Assembly: GCA_012184525.1 (NCBI GenBank) | Contig: WOFQ01000004.1 | Location: forward strand, 868,001 to 932,000 | DNA: 64,000 nucleotides | Reading direction: 5' to 3' | DNA from: Xenoacremonium recifei | Lineage: Eukaryota; Ascomycota; Sordariomycetes; Hypocreales; Nectriaceae | Part shown: in pieces, positions 45,560 to 56,852 of the stretch | How the letters are laid out: each line of letters opens with the position of its first letter | Position numbering within the stretch: position 1 is the stretch's first letter | Program-made: the position numbers and the translations under genes | The notes under the pieces: model-generated | What the model saw: only the letters and a program-made list of their open reading frames with translations | Databases searched by the model: none | What the model was told of the DNA's origin: nothing

Positions 45560-48500
45560 ATGTTGGGACTCCGAAAGACATTTGACGGTACCCAAGCCCA
45601 TCTTGCCTTCAATACCTCTCATTGATCAATTGGTCAGAATACTAACAACCATGATTCTGTATTAGCTCGAAGAAAACGCAAGAGTCACTCAAACTCCGCC
45701 TCGTCCTCCGTCCATACCGTAGATCAACAACCAACTGACGACTCTCCTTCCCGCGCCGCAATGGACACTATCCGCCAGAGCATGTCTGGCAGCTTGCCCT
45801 CTATAATGAAGACCCAATACAAGAACCCCAACCCTGACCCCGTCACTGTCACCGTCCACGAGGCCGAATCGTCGGACGCTGACAGCGAGGACCGAACCAC
45901 TATGGTTTCCAGCCAGGTCTCAAAGACATCCTCCTCTGAGGTCAAGACCTCTGCCACACATACTTCTTCTACCACTGTCTCCACGTCATATCGCTATGAA
46001 CGCATGATCAAGACGTCTACGTCTGTCCGCAAGATGATCTGCCGTCTGGACGGCTACGATGAGACCTTCGTTTCTGAAATGGACTTGGGTCTTTACCTCC
46101 AGTACATCTCAGACGAACGGTTGATTCACATGCCTCGACGTGGTAGCGCCTGGGATCGTGTTCTCAAGACGGCCCAGTTCTTCGGTCTTCAGATCTCCGC
46201 CTTCGCTAAGAAGCTGGACGCCTTTGGCCCCGGTGGCCATGAGCTGGCTATGTCTGCTCTCGCAGCTTGCCACATCCTTCTGGAAGTATGTATCTCCAGT
46301 CCCATGGTTGTGAGAATAAACCATTCCGTTCTTGAAGACTGACTCTGACATGTGTAGATTGGTCACGGACAAGCCAAGGCGCTTGTGCCCACCTTTGCCG
46401 CCCTGCATGAGTTGGCTATCCTCCTCTCGGATGTTGGCCAGATCCAGGATCTTGGTAGCATGCCACCAATCGTCAAGGAGAACGTTATGGATCTCCTTTG
46501 CGATCTGGTTCGCCTGGCTGGCTCCATCTCTACCTACTACAGACACAAGATCGATGGCCTGCGGCCCGGCGCATCGGTCCAGATCAGTTTCGATGCAGCA
46601 TTCGGAACTGAGATTGATGAGATCTGGAAGTGCAAGACGGCCCTTTGGGACCGCATCTGCGCTTTCAAGGTTAACTCCCGATCTATCAATGTCAAGGCCT
46701 TGATGAAGAAGCTTCACCCTTCAGCCGAGACTTCTATCCGCAACACCTTGTACGATGAGGTGCTTGAGCATCTTGACCGGACTGATGACACCTGCTACTG
46801 GATCAAGGACGCCCTGATTCAGTTCTTCAGTGGCAAGCAGCACATCCTCAACGTCTCTGGCTCTGCCGGTACTGGAAAGTCCACCATTGCTGAGTGGGTT
46901 GAGGAACGGCTCGCTCGGCCCTTGGACCACAAGGCTTATAGCGTCTTGACTTACAAGGTCTTCTCTGAGAAGAGCAAAGACGCTACCTCGCTGGCCTGTG
47001 TCAAGAGCCTCCTTTTCCAGCTGATCAAGCGCCGCGTTGGCGATGGTGAGCTGTTTGAGCAGCTTGCCAAGGTCTTCGAGGAGGATCACAAGTCACCCAA
47101 TGCTACTAAGCTTGAGGAAGGCCTCTGGAGTGTCCTTGCTCATGGTCTGCGCCATTCCGAGCGTGGTCCCTCATCTCTTGTCCTGCTGCTCGATGGCTGC
47201 GATGCTATTGAGGGCGGCGAGAAGGCCAAGATGCATCTTTACGGCCACCTTCAGAACTGCACCTCGAACCTTTCGCGAGCTCGTGTCATTTTCTTCTCTG
47301 GCAAGGCCCTTCCAGCCAGCAATGATTGCAAGACTCTCGAAGTCACGAAGAAGCTGGTGCACAACGACATCAAGGTCCATCTTCGACAGACTCTCTCCGA
47401 GTCTGTTCACTTCACGGCCTTGAGCGCCACTGCTCGTGAGCAGATGCTCGACGGTTTGGTTGCGCGATCCAACGGCAACTTCCTCTGGGCCTTCTATGCT
47501 GGCCAGATTCTCTTCAAGGAGAAGTCTCATGAGGCGCTGGTTGCTAAGGAGAAGACTCTGGGTTCTGACATTGCAACCCTTCTGGACTTGGTCGTCAAGG
47601 AGTTGAGCCTCGCCAAGAATGAAATGTTGCAGCACATTCTGTCCTTCATGCTCGTGTCTGAGCGCCCTTTCACGATTGATGAAGCTTCCCAGCTTCTCTC
47701 CGTGGATGTCCACAAGCATACCATTTGCAAGACCCCGTTCAACCTGTTCGGTTTCGTCTCAAAGCAATGCGGTAACCTGCTTGTCATCCGAGATGGCCAC
47801 CTGCATTTCCGCAGCTCCCTTGTCCGCACCCATCTTCACAAGATGCTCGGTCACCAGCTCCTGTCCGCTAAGCAAGCGCACTTGATGCTCACTATGAGAC
47901 TGCTTCTCTACGTTCGTCTGTGCGTGGACATCGATCAAGAGCCCTCCATCGATGGTCTTGATGACAGCTTTGTGGAGACTCTGATGTGCTCTCATCACTT
48001 GCTGGGCTATGCTGTGCGCAACTGGGTCATCCACTTCAGACATTCCGGCTCATCTCACTCTGACGGCACTGTCAGCCTTCCCAAGGGATTTGCTGATATC
48101 TTCCCAACTTCGATCAGCCTTGCTCTCCTTGAGCGAAGCTGCTGGCACTCTCATGTCGAGGTTAGCGTCTTCCATGAGCTCTCTCTTCATGTTCGCAAGG
48201 CTTGTTTCGGAGAGAAGCACATCACGGTTTTGCAGAACTTGATCACCCTTGGTCATGTTCATCTGCGACTGTCTACCTCCGGCCACTGCGGTGCCACGTA
48301 TCTCTACAAGGCCATCAAGCTTGGTCGGGCCATTCTCTCTGACACAACCTCTGTGGTTGTGGCCTGCACACACCTCTTCCTCAAGTGCACTGAGACTATT
48401 GTGATCACCAAGAGGACTGAGATCATCACTTACCGCGAAGAGACTATTCGTTTCATGATCCAGATCTGCAAGCACAAGCACGGCAGCTCTAGCGACGAGG

Positions 48501-51500
48501 TGATTTGCTGGTACGAGACGCTCGCCAAGCTGTACGTCGACATCAAGGAAGAGCATCATGCCACGGTCATCTACCGAGAGCTCTACGAGATCGTTGTCCA
48601 TCGTTTCGGCAAGCGATCTCCGAAGGCGGTGCAGATTGGCAAGTTCTTTGGCACCCTTGACATTGTGCTGAAGGGTGAGGAGGCCAAGAAGAATGTCAGC
48701 GAGCTGGAGGAGCTTGTCTTCGAGACCAGCGAGGAGATGGAGATCACCGATCAGCTGTGCATCACTATGCTTCTCCGTCTGGCCCGCACTTACATCTCGT
48801 GTGGACATGTCTTCTTGGCTGAGCGCCTGTACATCAGCCTCTGGCGTCGCATCTCAATCATCTGCCGCGTTAACACCAGCATCGAGGTTCATATTCTCAA
48901 GATCCAGATTGCCCTGGAGTACGCGAAGTTCCTTCGCGAGATCCGCCGCAAGGAAGAGGCTACCACCATCCTCATTTGCCTTTGGGCAGAGTATGAGCAC
49001 CATCACTGCGAGTCGGACACTCTCATCTTCTGGGTCAAGGAGATTGGTATCCTGTGCAGGACTTTTGGCCTGTGGCAGGTGACTGTCTCTATCCTCAACA
49101 AGGTCTGGGGCTGGTTCAAGGGCAAGGGCAAGGCCGACGATGAAGAGGCGCGCAGGACTATTGTCCTCATCACCGAAGTTGTGGAAGAGATTACGGAGAC
49201 GACCACGACCACGACTACGACAACAACCACCACAACTGAGGTCACTGAGACTGTGGTCAAGGAGATCTTCGAGATGCACTACAAGCGATGCAAGAAGACC
49301 ACCGTCGATCATGCTTTCTTCTCAGCTTGCAAGGCACTGGTTGCGCTGTACATCCAGCGCAAGTGCTGGTCTGAGGCTGAGGTCGTCATCACGCGGACCC
49401 TCGAAATCACCTGGAAGGCGATTCTGAGCGCAGAGGTCAAGATCAAGCTCTGCGAGCATTCCGTGCTGGAATGCATCCACATGGCTCGACACCTTGCCAT
49501 CTGCTACCATCGCCAGGGCTTCTTCGAGAAGGCGGAGCATATCCACCTGAAGATCTACCATGCCTGCTGCTCGCTGCCTTGCGAGGATGCCTCTGCCATT
49601 GAGGCTATCTCGGTCCTCATCGCCTTCTACGAGGAGCACCACCGCCACGAGAAGGTCCTCGAAATCTACATCGAGATCCTTGGCAGGTACCGCAAGCATC
49701 TTGGTGCATCTCATCACTTGACCATCGAGATCCTTTATGCCCTAGCCGGTCACTGTGAGATGCTGGGTCGAAAGGATGCCTATGGGTACTACCTGGAGAT
49801 CGTCACCATCCTCAACAAGGGGCACAGGCACTGTCACCACGATGCCGTCAAGGCTGCCATGATCCTTTGCAAGCACTACCACTCGCACTCCAAGTGGGTT
49901 GAGCTTCGAACGATCTGCATCAGCCTCTGGGAGACAATCGTGCACCATCACCACGAGTGCACCCTGACCGAGGAGATGATCGTCGACATCTACGAGAAGT
50001 ACTCCTACGTCCTGGAGGTCCATGCCAAGGTAGAGTGGTCTATCCTCTACAACCTCACTGTGGAGTACAAGAAGGTTGTCACCACGATCTGCGGTGTCTC
50101 ATCTTCCGCCGTTATCATTGCCATGATTGCCCTGGCCAAGATTTGCGAGAAGCACACTGAGCACTACCATGAGTCCATTGACATCTACGAGGAAGTCATC
50201 AAGAAGATCACGACGACCAAGACCACTACCACTACGGTCACTGAGACTACGGTGAAGACGGTCAAGAAGCGCCTTTCCAAGATGTATGTCACGGTCATCA
50301 CTACGGGCAAGTCTGGCGGCACTGTCACCACGACGAGCTTTGAGCGGGCCATAGAGATCTGCATTGAGGCTTATGAGCTTCTGAAGATCGAGTTTGGCTG
50401 TTGGCATGAGAAGACCCTGCTCAAGCTCAAGGAGATCGTGATCCTCTGTGGCAAGGCTGGTACCAAGGAGCACCGAGTGCGCATGATCCATCTCTTGCAA
50501 GTCTCCATTACAGAGATCGTGACCACCATCACCCAGACCACATACCTCTTCTCGGCCGCAAAGACTCTCGCCTCGATCTACATCACGGTTGGCTTGGCCA
50601 AGGAAGGCTACGAATTGCTCCACGCTCTTGAGCATCTCGTCATCTTCGGAGGCACGCTTCCGCATACTGGCGTGACGCTGAAGCTGGACGCTCATCTCAG
50701 CAACCTAGTCTTCATCTTCCTCATTGCCTTCAACCACGGTCTTCATGAAAAGGACGGCTACCTCTCCTTGTCTGAGATGATGACCGACATCGCTTTGGAG
50801 TCTCTTCTCTACCGAGAGTATACTCGAGCGATCGAGCACGAGAAGAGGACCGAGCTTGTCTTGGAATGCGGTGCCAGACTGCGTGGTCTCTGGGTCGAGC
50901 GCAAGCGTGTTGATCTCCTCGTCATCATCGACAAGCGACTCTTCACGCTGTTCAAGACGACATACTCAGCTTCCTTCAGTAAGCTCAAGGACGAGCACTT
51001 GCACCTCTTCTACCTTGCCCTGCTCACTGAGCTCGGCAAGGATCGTGGAGCCAGCAAGATCGACCTGGGCATCTTGGGCTTGAAGGCTGGAAATGCGCAG
51101 GTCAAGGCCCTGATCGACGCCGGCGACTTCGTGTGCGCGACTCATGTCGCTCACTGCGTGTACCAGTTCGCTAGCAAGCAGAGCCTCTACCGCCGAAAGG
51201 ACTGCATCCAGTATGGCTACAAGTTGGCTGAGTTCCTGGCCGGTATTGATGTTCCTCATCCGCCGGCTTCGGGCAACAGCAAGGTCCGCGAGGCCATGCT
51301 GGAGGCTTCTCGAGAGGTCATGACCGAAGTCCTCGCGTCCTTCCGCGCCGCCCAGATCGACTTCCTCAGCCTCCGCTTCGAGGATCTCTCTGGTCTCATC
51401 CGCCTCCTTGGTGCTCAGGGCAACTTCATCGAGCTGGAGGCACTGCTGTCGCAGCTCTGGGAGTCTCGCGAGGTTATGCAGAGATCCAGCGGCTGGTCTC

Positions 51501-52105
51501 CCGCCAGGATCATCAGCATTGGCAAGCTTCGCGTGCATGCCCTGTACGCTCACGGCCATACCACTGCTGCCATTGAGATGGCCGAGCTTCTCTACTACAA
51601 CTTGCGACGTGGTCGTGGACGTCTCGACCCCGAGACCCTGGCAGTCTCACGCCTTTTGGCCAGCCTCCGAATCTCGAGCGGCCATGCTGCTGATGCCATG
51701 AACATCCATGAAGGTATTCTGCGCGAGATCGTCACCACGGTGTGCTACGCCGATGCTACCCAGACTCCTGACATCAAGGTCCTGGGCAGAGAAGGCCACC
51801 GCCACCTCGAGCTATTGAGGTCGGCGCATCACCAGATGAACGGCTGGACGAAGCCGGTTCCTGAGTTCCGTGACCTCTTTGGCCGTCTCAAGTCTGGTCT
51901 GAGTCTCGACATCAAGGAATTCGACAAGTGGACTGATGGAGCAGGAGAGGAGTCCATTCTGGCGGCCAAGTACGTGCCGCCTACGGACTGGAAGATTGAT
52001 GGGGATGTTAAGGATGTTGTGATGTGGAAGAGACGTTCGCGCCAGAACGTTCTGCCTGACTCTGACCTTGTGTCTAAGGCAAACCAGTGGTGGCTCGTGT
52101 ACTAA
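45560..52105 (+). CDS. Giant STAND P-loop NTPase with long TPR-like region, poly-Thr and His-rich inserts
   Basis: Exons 45560-45587, 45666-46285 and 46358-52105, 2,131 aa. The short first exon (MLGLRKTFD) is included because splicing to 45666 keeps the frame through RRKRKSH, coding-like sequence upstream of the next ATG (45761). Layout: basic/Ser/Thr-rich leader (1-120); helical N-terminal domain (about 120-300) like those heading fungal STAND proteins; NTPase with Walker A GSAGTGKST (384-392) and Walker B LVLLLDGCDA (about 489-498); winged-helix-like part (LSFMLVSERPFTIDEASQLL); then over 1,300 residues of helix pairs resembling TPRs (HATVIYRELYEIVVHRFG and similar). Poly-Thr tracts sit at about 1163-1177 and 1500-1512; His clusters dot 1095-1485. 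NLR-like signalling is inferred. Confidence 0.85.
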
Positions 52106-52555
52106 TGGGTTTGATGGTGTTTATGTGTTTGACCATTCTCTATGAGGAACTTTCCTTTGTCCTGCTTTAGTTGGAGTTAATTAGTTGGAGTTGATATGGT
52201 ATTACGGCAAATGGTTTAAAATAGTTTCTTAGCAACAATCTTAATTGAACTTTTATTGTTTCAACGACAGTATCCAAACACAATAAATTTATTTCGTATC
52301 CGTCGGTCGATTCTCTCCCGCATGCAGCTATCAAAAGGGTCGCGGTGCAGCGATGTGCAAACCTGTTCAGAAAAACACACTGAGATCATTAAGTAAGGCG
52401 ATGATGGGGCCTGCGACGCTCGCTAAGTCTATAGCGACCTTCGCAGCCGTAGCGTACCAGCGTCGGCACTTCTGGGGTTCGTTGACGGTAACATTCTGAC
52501 TAAGATAGAGTTAAAGTTAGCGATTAAGATGCCAATTGCGGAGTCTGGGGAATAC
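52106..52555. other. Intergenic region downstream of the STAND gene
   Basis: 450 bases, AT-rich at first (3' UTR of the STAND gene), then mixed sequence. The minus frame 52429-52650 is not supported. Nothing else seen. Confidence 0.55.
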
Positions 52556-52801
52556 CTACACATCAAGACCAACGTCTTCAAGGTCCTTCTTGAGATCCGT
52601 TTCCATCCTGACCTTGAACGACTGCCACGTCTCAAGATCACTCCAGACATGGCGAGAGTCTCTCAGCAAGGCCTTGGCCATCTCGTGCCGCCATCTCGCA
52701 GCTTCTGTTGCGTCACGGACAATGGTAAAAGAGCATTGCGCAACGAACCGTTGCCTATTCCTGGTGATCTTGAGCTTGAAATATGTAGTGTGTGTGTTCA
52801 T
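52556..52801 (-). CDS. Small helical protein, unrecognised
   Basis: 81 codons from ATG 52801 to a stop at 52556. The product starts MNTHTTYFKLKITRNRQRF and continues with two probable amphipathic helices rich in Trp, Arg, Glu and Lys (ATEAARWRHEMAKALLRD and TWQSFKVRMETDLKKDLEDV). The frame is open a further 15 codons upstream, to a stop, so an additional 5' exon ending near 52846 is possible (an AG precedes a coding-like IHIDSAAPPSVE). No family recognised; supported only by protein-like composition. Confidence 0.4.
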   Translation of the reverse strand: MNTHTTYFKLKITRNRQRFVAQCSFTIVRDATEAARWRHEMAKALLRDSRHVWSDLETWQSFKVRMETDLKKDLEDVGLDV

Positions 52802-54044
52802 TTCGACCGATGGAGGGGCGGCGCTGTCGATGTGAATCTGGGGCTGCTACCAGGCGTGCTTAGGGTGCGTGGGTTGACTGAAGTCTTCGCGCGTGATTGA
52901 GAAGAATGACGGTATTGTGATGCTTCAATAGCGTCTAATTTTCACAAGAGGAAAATAAGGTCGCGGCCGACCAGAGATTACGATTGCGAAGGCATCGCAA
53001 GAGAGACAGAAAGCTGCGTGACGATGGCGTCTTATGTAGACCGGGGCAAAAGGCTGGAACACGAGTGTAAGGAAGAGCCACAATAATACAGTCAAGCAGA
53101 AAGACGCATAAGTTGTCGGGGCGGACCATAGCGGACAAAGGTGTAGGAGTGTAAACTCGCCCGGTACCTTGTTCATCAACCAAAAAGTGTAAGTGGGCAA
53201 TAGCGGACAAAAGTGTAAGAGTGTCGCCCTTGTTAAGACGTCGTCATTTCATCCTCTGACCTTGACAGCTTGTCACTGCAATAGGACCTGAGGGCGCTAG
53301 TCCCATAATCCGAGTTCCCAACTCTGACCTAAACGCACCCAGCTGTTTGGTAGTGTAGTCCATGTTTCGCCGCTCCCCTGACGCCGCCCCGGAGAAGTGT
53401 TCAAGTGGCTTCAATGGCCGCGTGCAGGTACGTAGAGGAAGCTCCAATTCCATCCGAGTTTAGGCAGGAAGAAGACAGGGCCACACCAAGATGGCGTCTC
53501 TCAGCCCTAGTGCATTTAGAAGGGATTGATCCATGTAGTAAGGTACCGTATCTCACCGAATTATAGTTGCCCAGGCCACCACGCTCCAGCACGGGCCGGC
53601 TAGCCCGGCCTCTCCTCTCCACCTCAGCTGCCAAGATGGCGGGCCGGGGCGGGCGGGATCACCTCACAACCCCCAACGAGTACATACGTACAACAAAACA
53701 CAAATGGAATGTGTGGAATGAATCCCCGGGGACATTAGTGTAAGCACTGCCCCTGGACCCTGGCAGACTGGCAATCTGGCGCACTGGCCCTCCTTCAGCT
53801 CTCCTCATTGGCTGCCCGCAGCGGACACGCCTGCTGTGGGGCCTGGCTTACACTTTTGTTTGAGATGCTTGGGCTTACACTTTTGTCACATCCCCTGGTG
53901 ATTTTGCCACTGCAGTTCTGTCAAGCCGCATAAGACAACAGGTCCCGCCTCTATTTAAACCAAGACTCATTTCTCCGCCAGCGTCCATCCCAGGCACATT
54001 ATTGCTTCATCCATCTCGGACGCGAACACACGCGAACATTCACC
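52802..54044. other. Intergenic region with dispersed ACAAAAGTGTAAG motif
   Basis: 1.2 kb upstream of the Clr5 gene. The motif occurs in direct orientation at 53134-53149 (one or two mismatches), 53181-53195 and 53206-53221, and inverted at 53847-53859 and 53874-53887. A TATA-like TATTTAAA lies at about 53952-53959, some 90 bases before the ATG. No supported gene. Confidence 0.6.
53134..53887. repeat. Nested inverted copies of ACAAAAGTGTAAG
   Basis: Three copies on the left (53134, 53181, 53206) and two reverse-complement copies on the right (53847, 53874) bracket about 620 bases. The left copies carry a GCGGACAAAAGTGTAAGAGTG context in two cases. The arrangement could be the ends of a small non-autonomous DNA transposon or a cluster of regulator-binding sites for the Clr5 gene. 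Confidence 0.55.
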
Positions 54045-56728
54045 ATGGATCCCGGGGACGATGCTTCCCCACACTCATGGGACTCACTGAAGCTGGAAAT
54101 CGAGGACATGTACCTCAACCAAAACATGGCTCTCCCCGTAATACGCGAAGTTTTAGCCGAAAAATATAACTTCCAAGCGAGGCAAGTCTCCATTGACTGC
54201 ATAACGTGAGGAAATGCCGAGAGTCTAACTCCTAAGATCAGCATTGACAAATATAAGCACCGGGTACACAGAAAATGGAAACTTGAAAAGAAGAACCTCA
54301 CAAGGGACAAAAAAGATGCCATCATAGCTCGGCTTTCTCGACTCCCGAAAGGACCGCAAAGCATGACATATCGAGGACAAGACGTGAGAGCAAAGCTGCG
54401 ACGTCATATCAAAACTTCCGGCAAGCTGAACGCTGTGCGTCACCAACAACTTGCAGTGATGAAGGGCCTAAGGTAGGACCTCATCTTGGGACCTCCAGGT
54501 CTTGGCTGACATGTCTGTAATATAGCTTTCTCTCATGGAACAGGCCATTTGATATCTTGCGAATGATTTCCACCTCGAACGAAAGCGACTTCCTTGTCAC
54601 GCCGTCGCCCTCAGTTCCAGGCGACATTGTCAGTTCCCCCAACCCTATTGACCGTCGGAAACGTAGACGCACAAGATTACGACTATCCAAAGATATCACG
54701 AAGCTGACCAATTTCAAGGCTTGTCTTTTCATCAACGGCAAGTATCATGACCTGAAGAGTTCCATGACATTAAAACAGGCCAGGTAAGTCTGAATTCAGA
54801 ATATGACCGTGGTTTTCAATTTTACTAAATTTTGGGCAAGGATATTGTTTCTTTGGTGCTACGAATACTGGTTCTTCGCATACGAGTCAGCGAGGTACTG
54901 GGGACGAGGCCCCCGTAATTGGACGAGGAAAATGCTGGGATTTGATTCACCGGAATTTTATCAAGTCATTACTAAACTCTTCAGAGGCTTCAAGGAACTG
55001 AGGTACCCCAACAGCGAAACGACTCACCATGAGGTGCCCCAGACTTGTCCTTGGGTGATTCACTTATCTCAGAATTCATTCGATCAATCATCGCCAGATA
55101 ATCAACCGAAAAGTCCGCTTAATTGCTCGTCGTTTTTGGAAACTCAGAGCTGCTCAATTTCGGAAAATGGTGCGACAGTTGGAGGACGAGAAGGCCAACC
55201 CACATTTCAATGGCTTCAAGATCACCCCGATCCCAACCACGGAGAACCTCTCTCTAGCGATCTCAATCAACCAACAAGCTGGCCCAGTTTGTCCGAAGGC
55301 GGGGAAGTGTTTCCCAAAGTCTTACTGCGTGGTGTTGAGACCAACAGTTTCAGCACTGTAACGGTGGATGAGCTGCCCATTGCCCCAAGCCAGATTTTCG
55401 AGGTTATGCAACATGACCCCGACAAGATGTTTCTCTCCTCATTGGGATTCGCTATCATGTCCGGCAATGAAGGCTTGTTGTACCAACTGCTGGGGTCGGA
55501 CAAGATGGAGCGCGCGGATCTTTCAGCGTTATTCCCATTCCATCTTGCGGCGACTTATTTGGATGGATCCAAGGGGTGCTGTGGGATTCTCAGCGCTTTG
55601 ATGTGTTTCAACACAACACGATTCCATGCTGGCAAGCTGTACGTCGATAGCCTTGGTCACACGGTCCTAGACAGCCTTATGGTGACTATTTTAAAGTCAC
55701 ACTCAACTACCAGTCCTGGTGACGTCGAAGACGCTTGGGAATATACGGAATCTTTTCCCGGAGAAGAAGTCGATATATGTGGTAGATGGAACGCCGATAG
55801 TAAAAGCATCCGTTGCTTGATTATGCGAGGCTGGCATGTGCCATCGATTCGGAAGCACGAGTTCTGTCATTCTTCTGTCCAGACGATCTGTCATTGCATT
55901 CAAGTTCTCTTCGCTTTCCCTTGGTCTCCTGACATCAATACTCCTAGCGGGCTGTTTCGCAAACGTTGCCCCGCATGTGGCCTCGAGCTCCAGCTGTTTC
56001 CTCTCCACACACTGGTCATAACTGCCGCGCGGCTCACATTATGCGGTAGTACGGATGATGACTTATTTGGCATGATTGCTTGCGCACTTTGCCTTATTGC
56101 AGAAGGGGCAGATCCTGGGAAGCGAGCTCCGATCCTAGGGTCACAAGTAAGTCTCGAGGGGGGGTGTTCTTTACGGAAAAGTCTATGCAGTCACGAGGAA
56201 CTCACTGCAGCTGAGCTGGCACGTGATATTTCTATCCTCAATGATTTAGAAGCTCACCCTGGCTGGAACATCTTCGAATACATCTTGGAAAGTGCCTGCA
56301 AGACGAAAAACTCTCAAAGGGTTGCCCCGGTCTCTCAGTACGATGCGAAAGATTGCGGTAACCTTTCCAGTCACAGACGGCCTTTTGGTGAGAACACGAT
56401 ACTGGCGACACTGTGGGCAGTTGTGCAGACCGAATTTCTGACATACCGTCGGGTGAATGAAGGGGACACTTGGCACTCAGAGAACTTCAACATGTCCGAA
56501 ATATGGGAAAGCATCAAGGCCCAGGGCAAGGTCACAACCGGTTTCCTCGAAAGATCGCTTGTGAAACCGTTCTGTGGCTGCGGGAGATTCAGTCGCCATA
56601 TATGGCGGAATGAGAGGATCGAACACGTTTGGAGTACAGCAAATACTGAAGGAGTTTGGAGCAGGCATGATGATGTTTCCTTCATTTCCGACAATTTGAT
56701 CGATCAAGTGCTTGAGGGTGGCGTTTGA
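54045..56728 (+). CDS. Clr5-domain protein
   Basis: Exons 54045-54181, 54242-54472, 54526-54783 and 54841-56728, 837 aa. The Clr5 domain (about residues 10-60) reads WDSLKLEIEDMYLNQNM, then YNFQASIDKYKHRVHRKWKL, and is named after a fission yeast silencing factor; such domains occur in many ascomycete proteins of unknown role and probably bind nucleic acid. The first intron has a GC-AG form (donor GCAAGT, acceptor ATCAG), chosen because it restores the domain core; a GT donor (GTCTCC) three bases on gives a weaker match. A basic patch RRKRRRTRLR lies near residue 170. The C-terminal half has ankyrin-like stretches (GFAIMSGNEGLLYQLL, HLAATYLDGSKGC) and a Cys-rich CPACGLEL. Confidence 0.85.
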
Positions 56729-56852
56729 CTTAAATGCGGATTTGAGCTTAAAGGATGATACCCCATATGGAGTTTTACTACAAAAAAGTCGGAATAAGAA
56801 CAAACCTTTAGATGCTCCCAGATAGCCGCAGGTTGCCAAACTCCCGTCCCTT

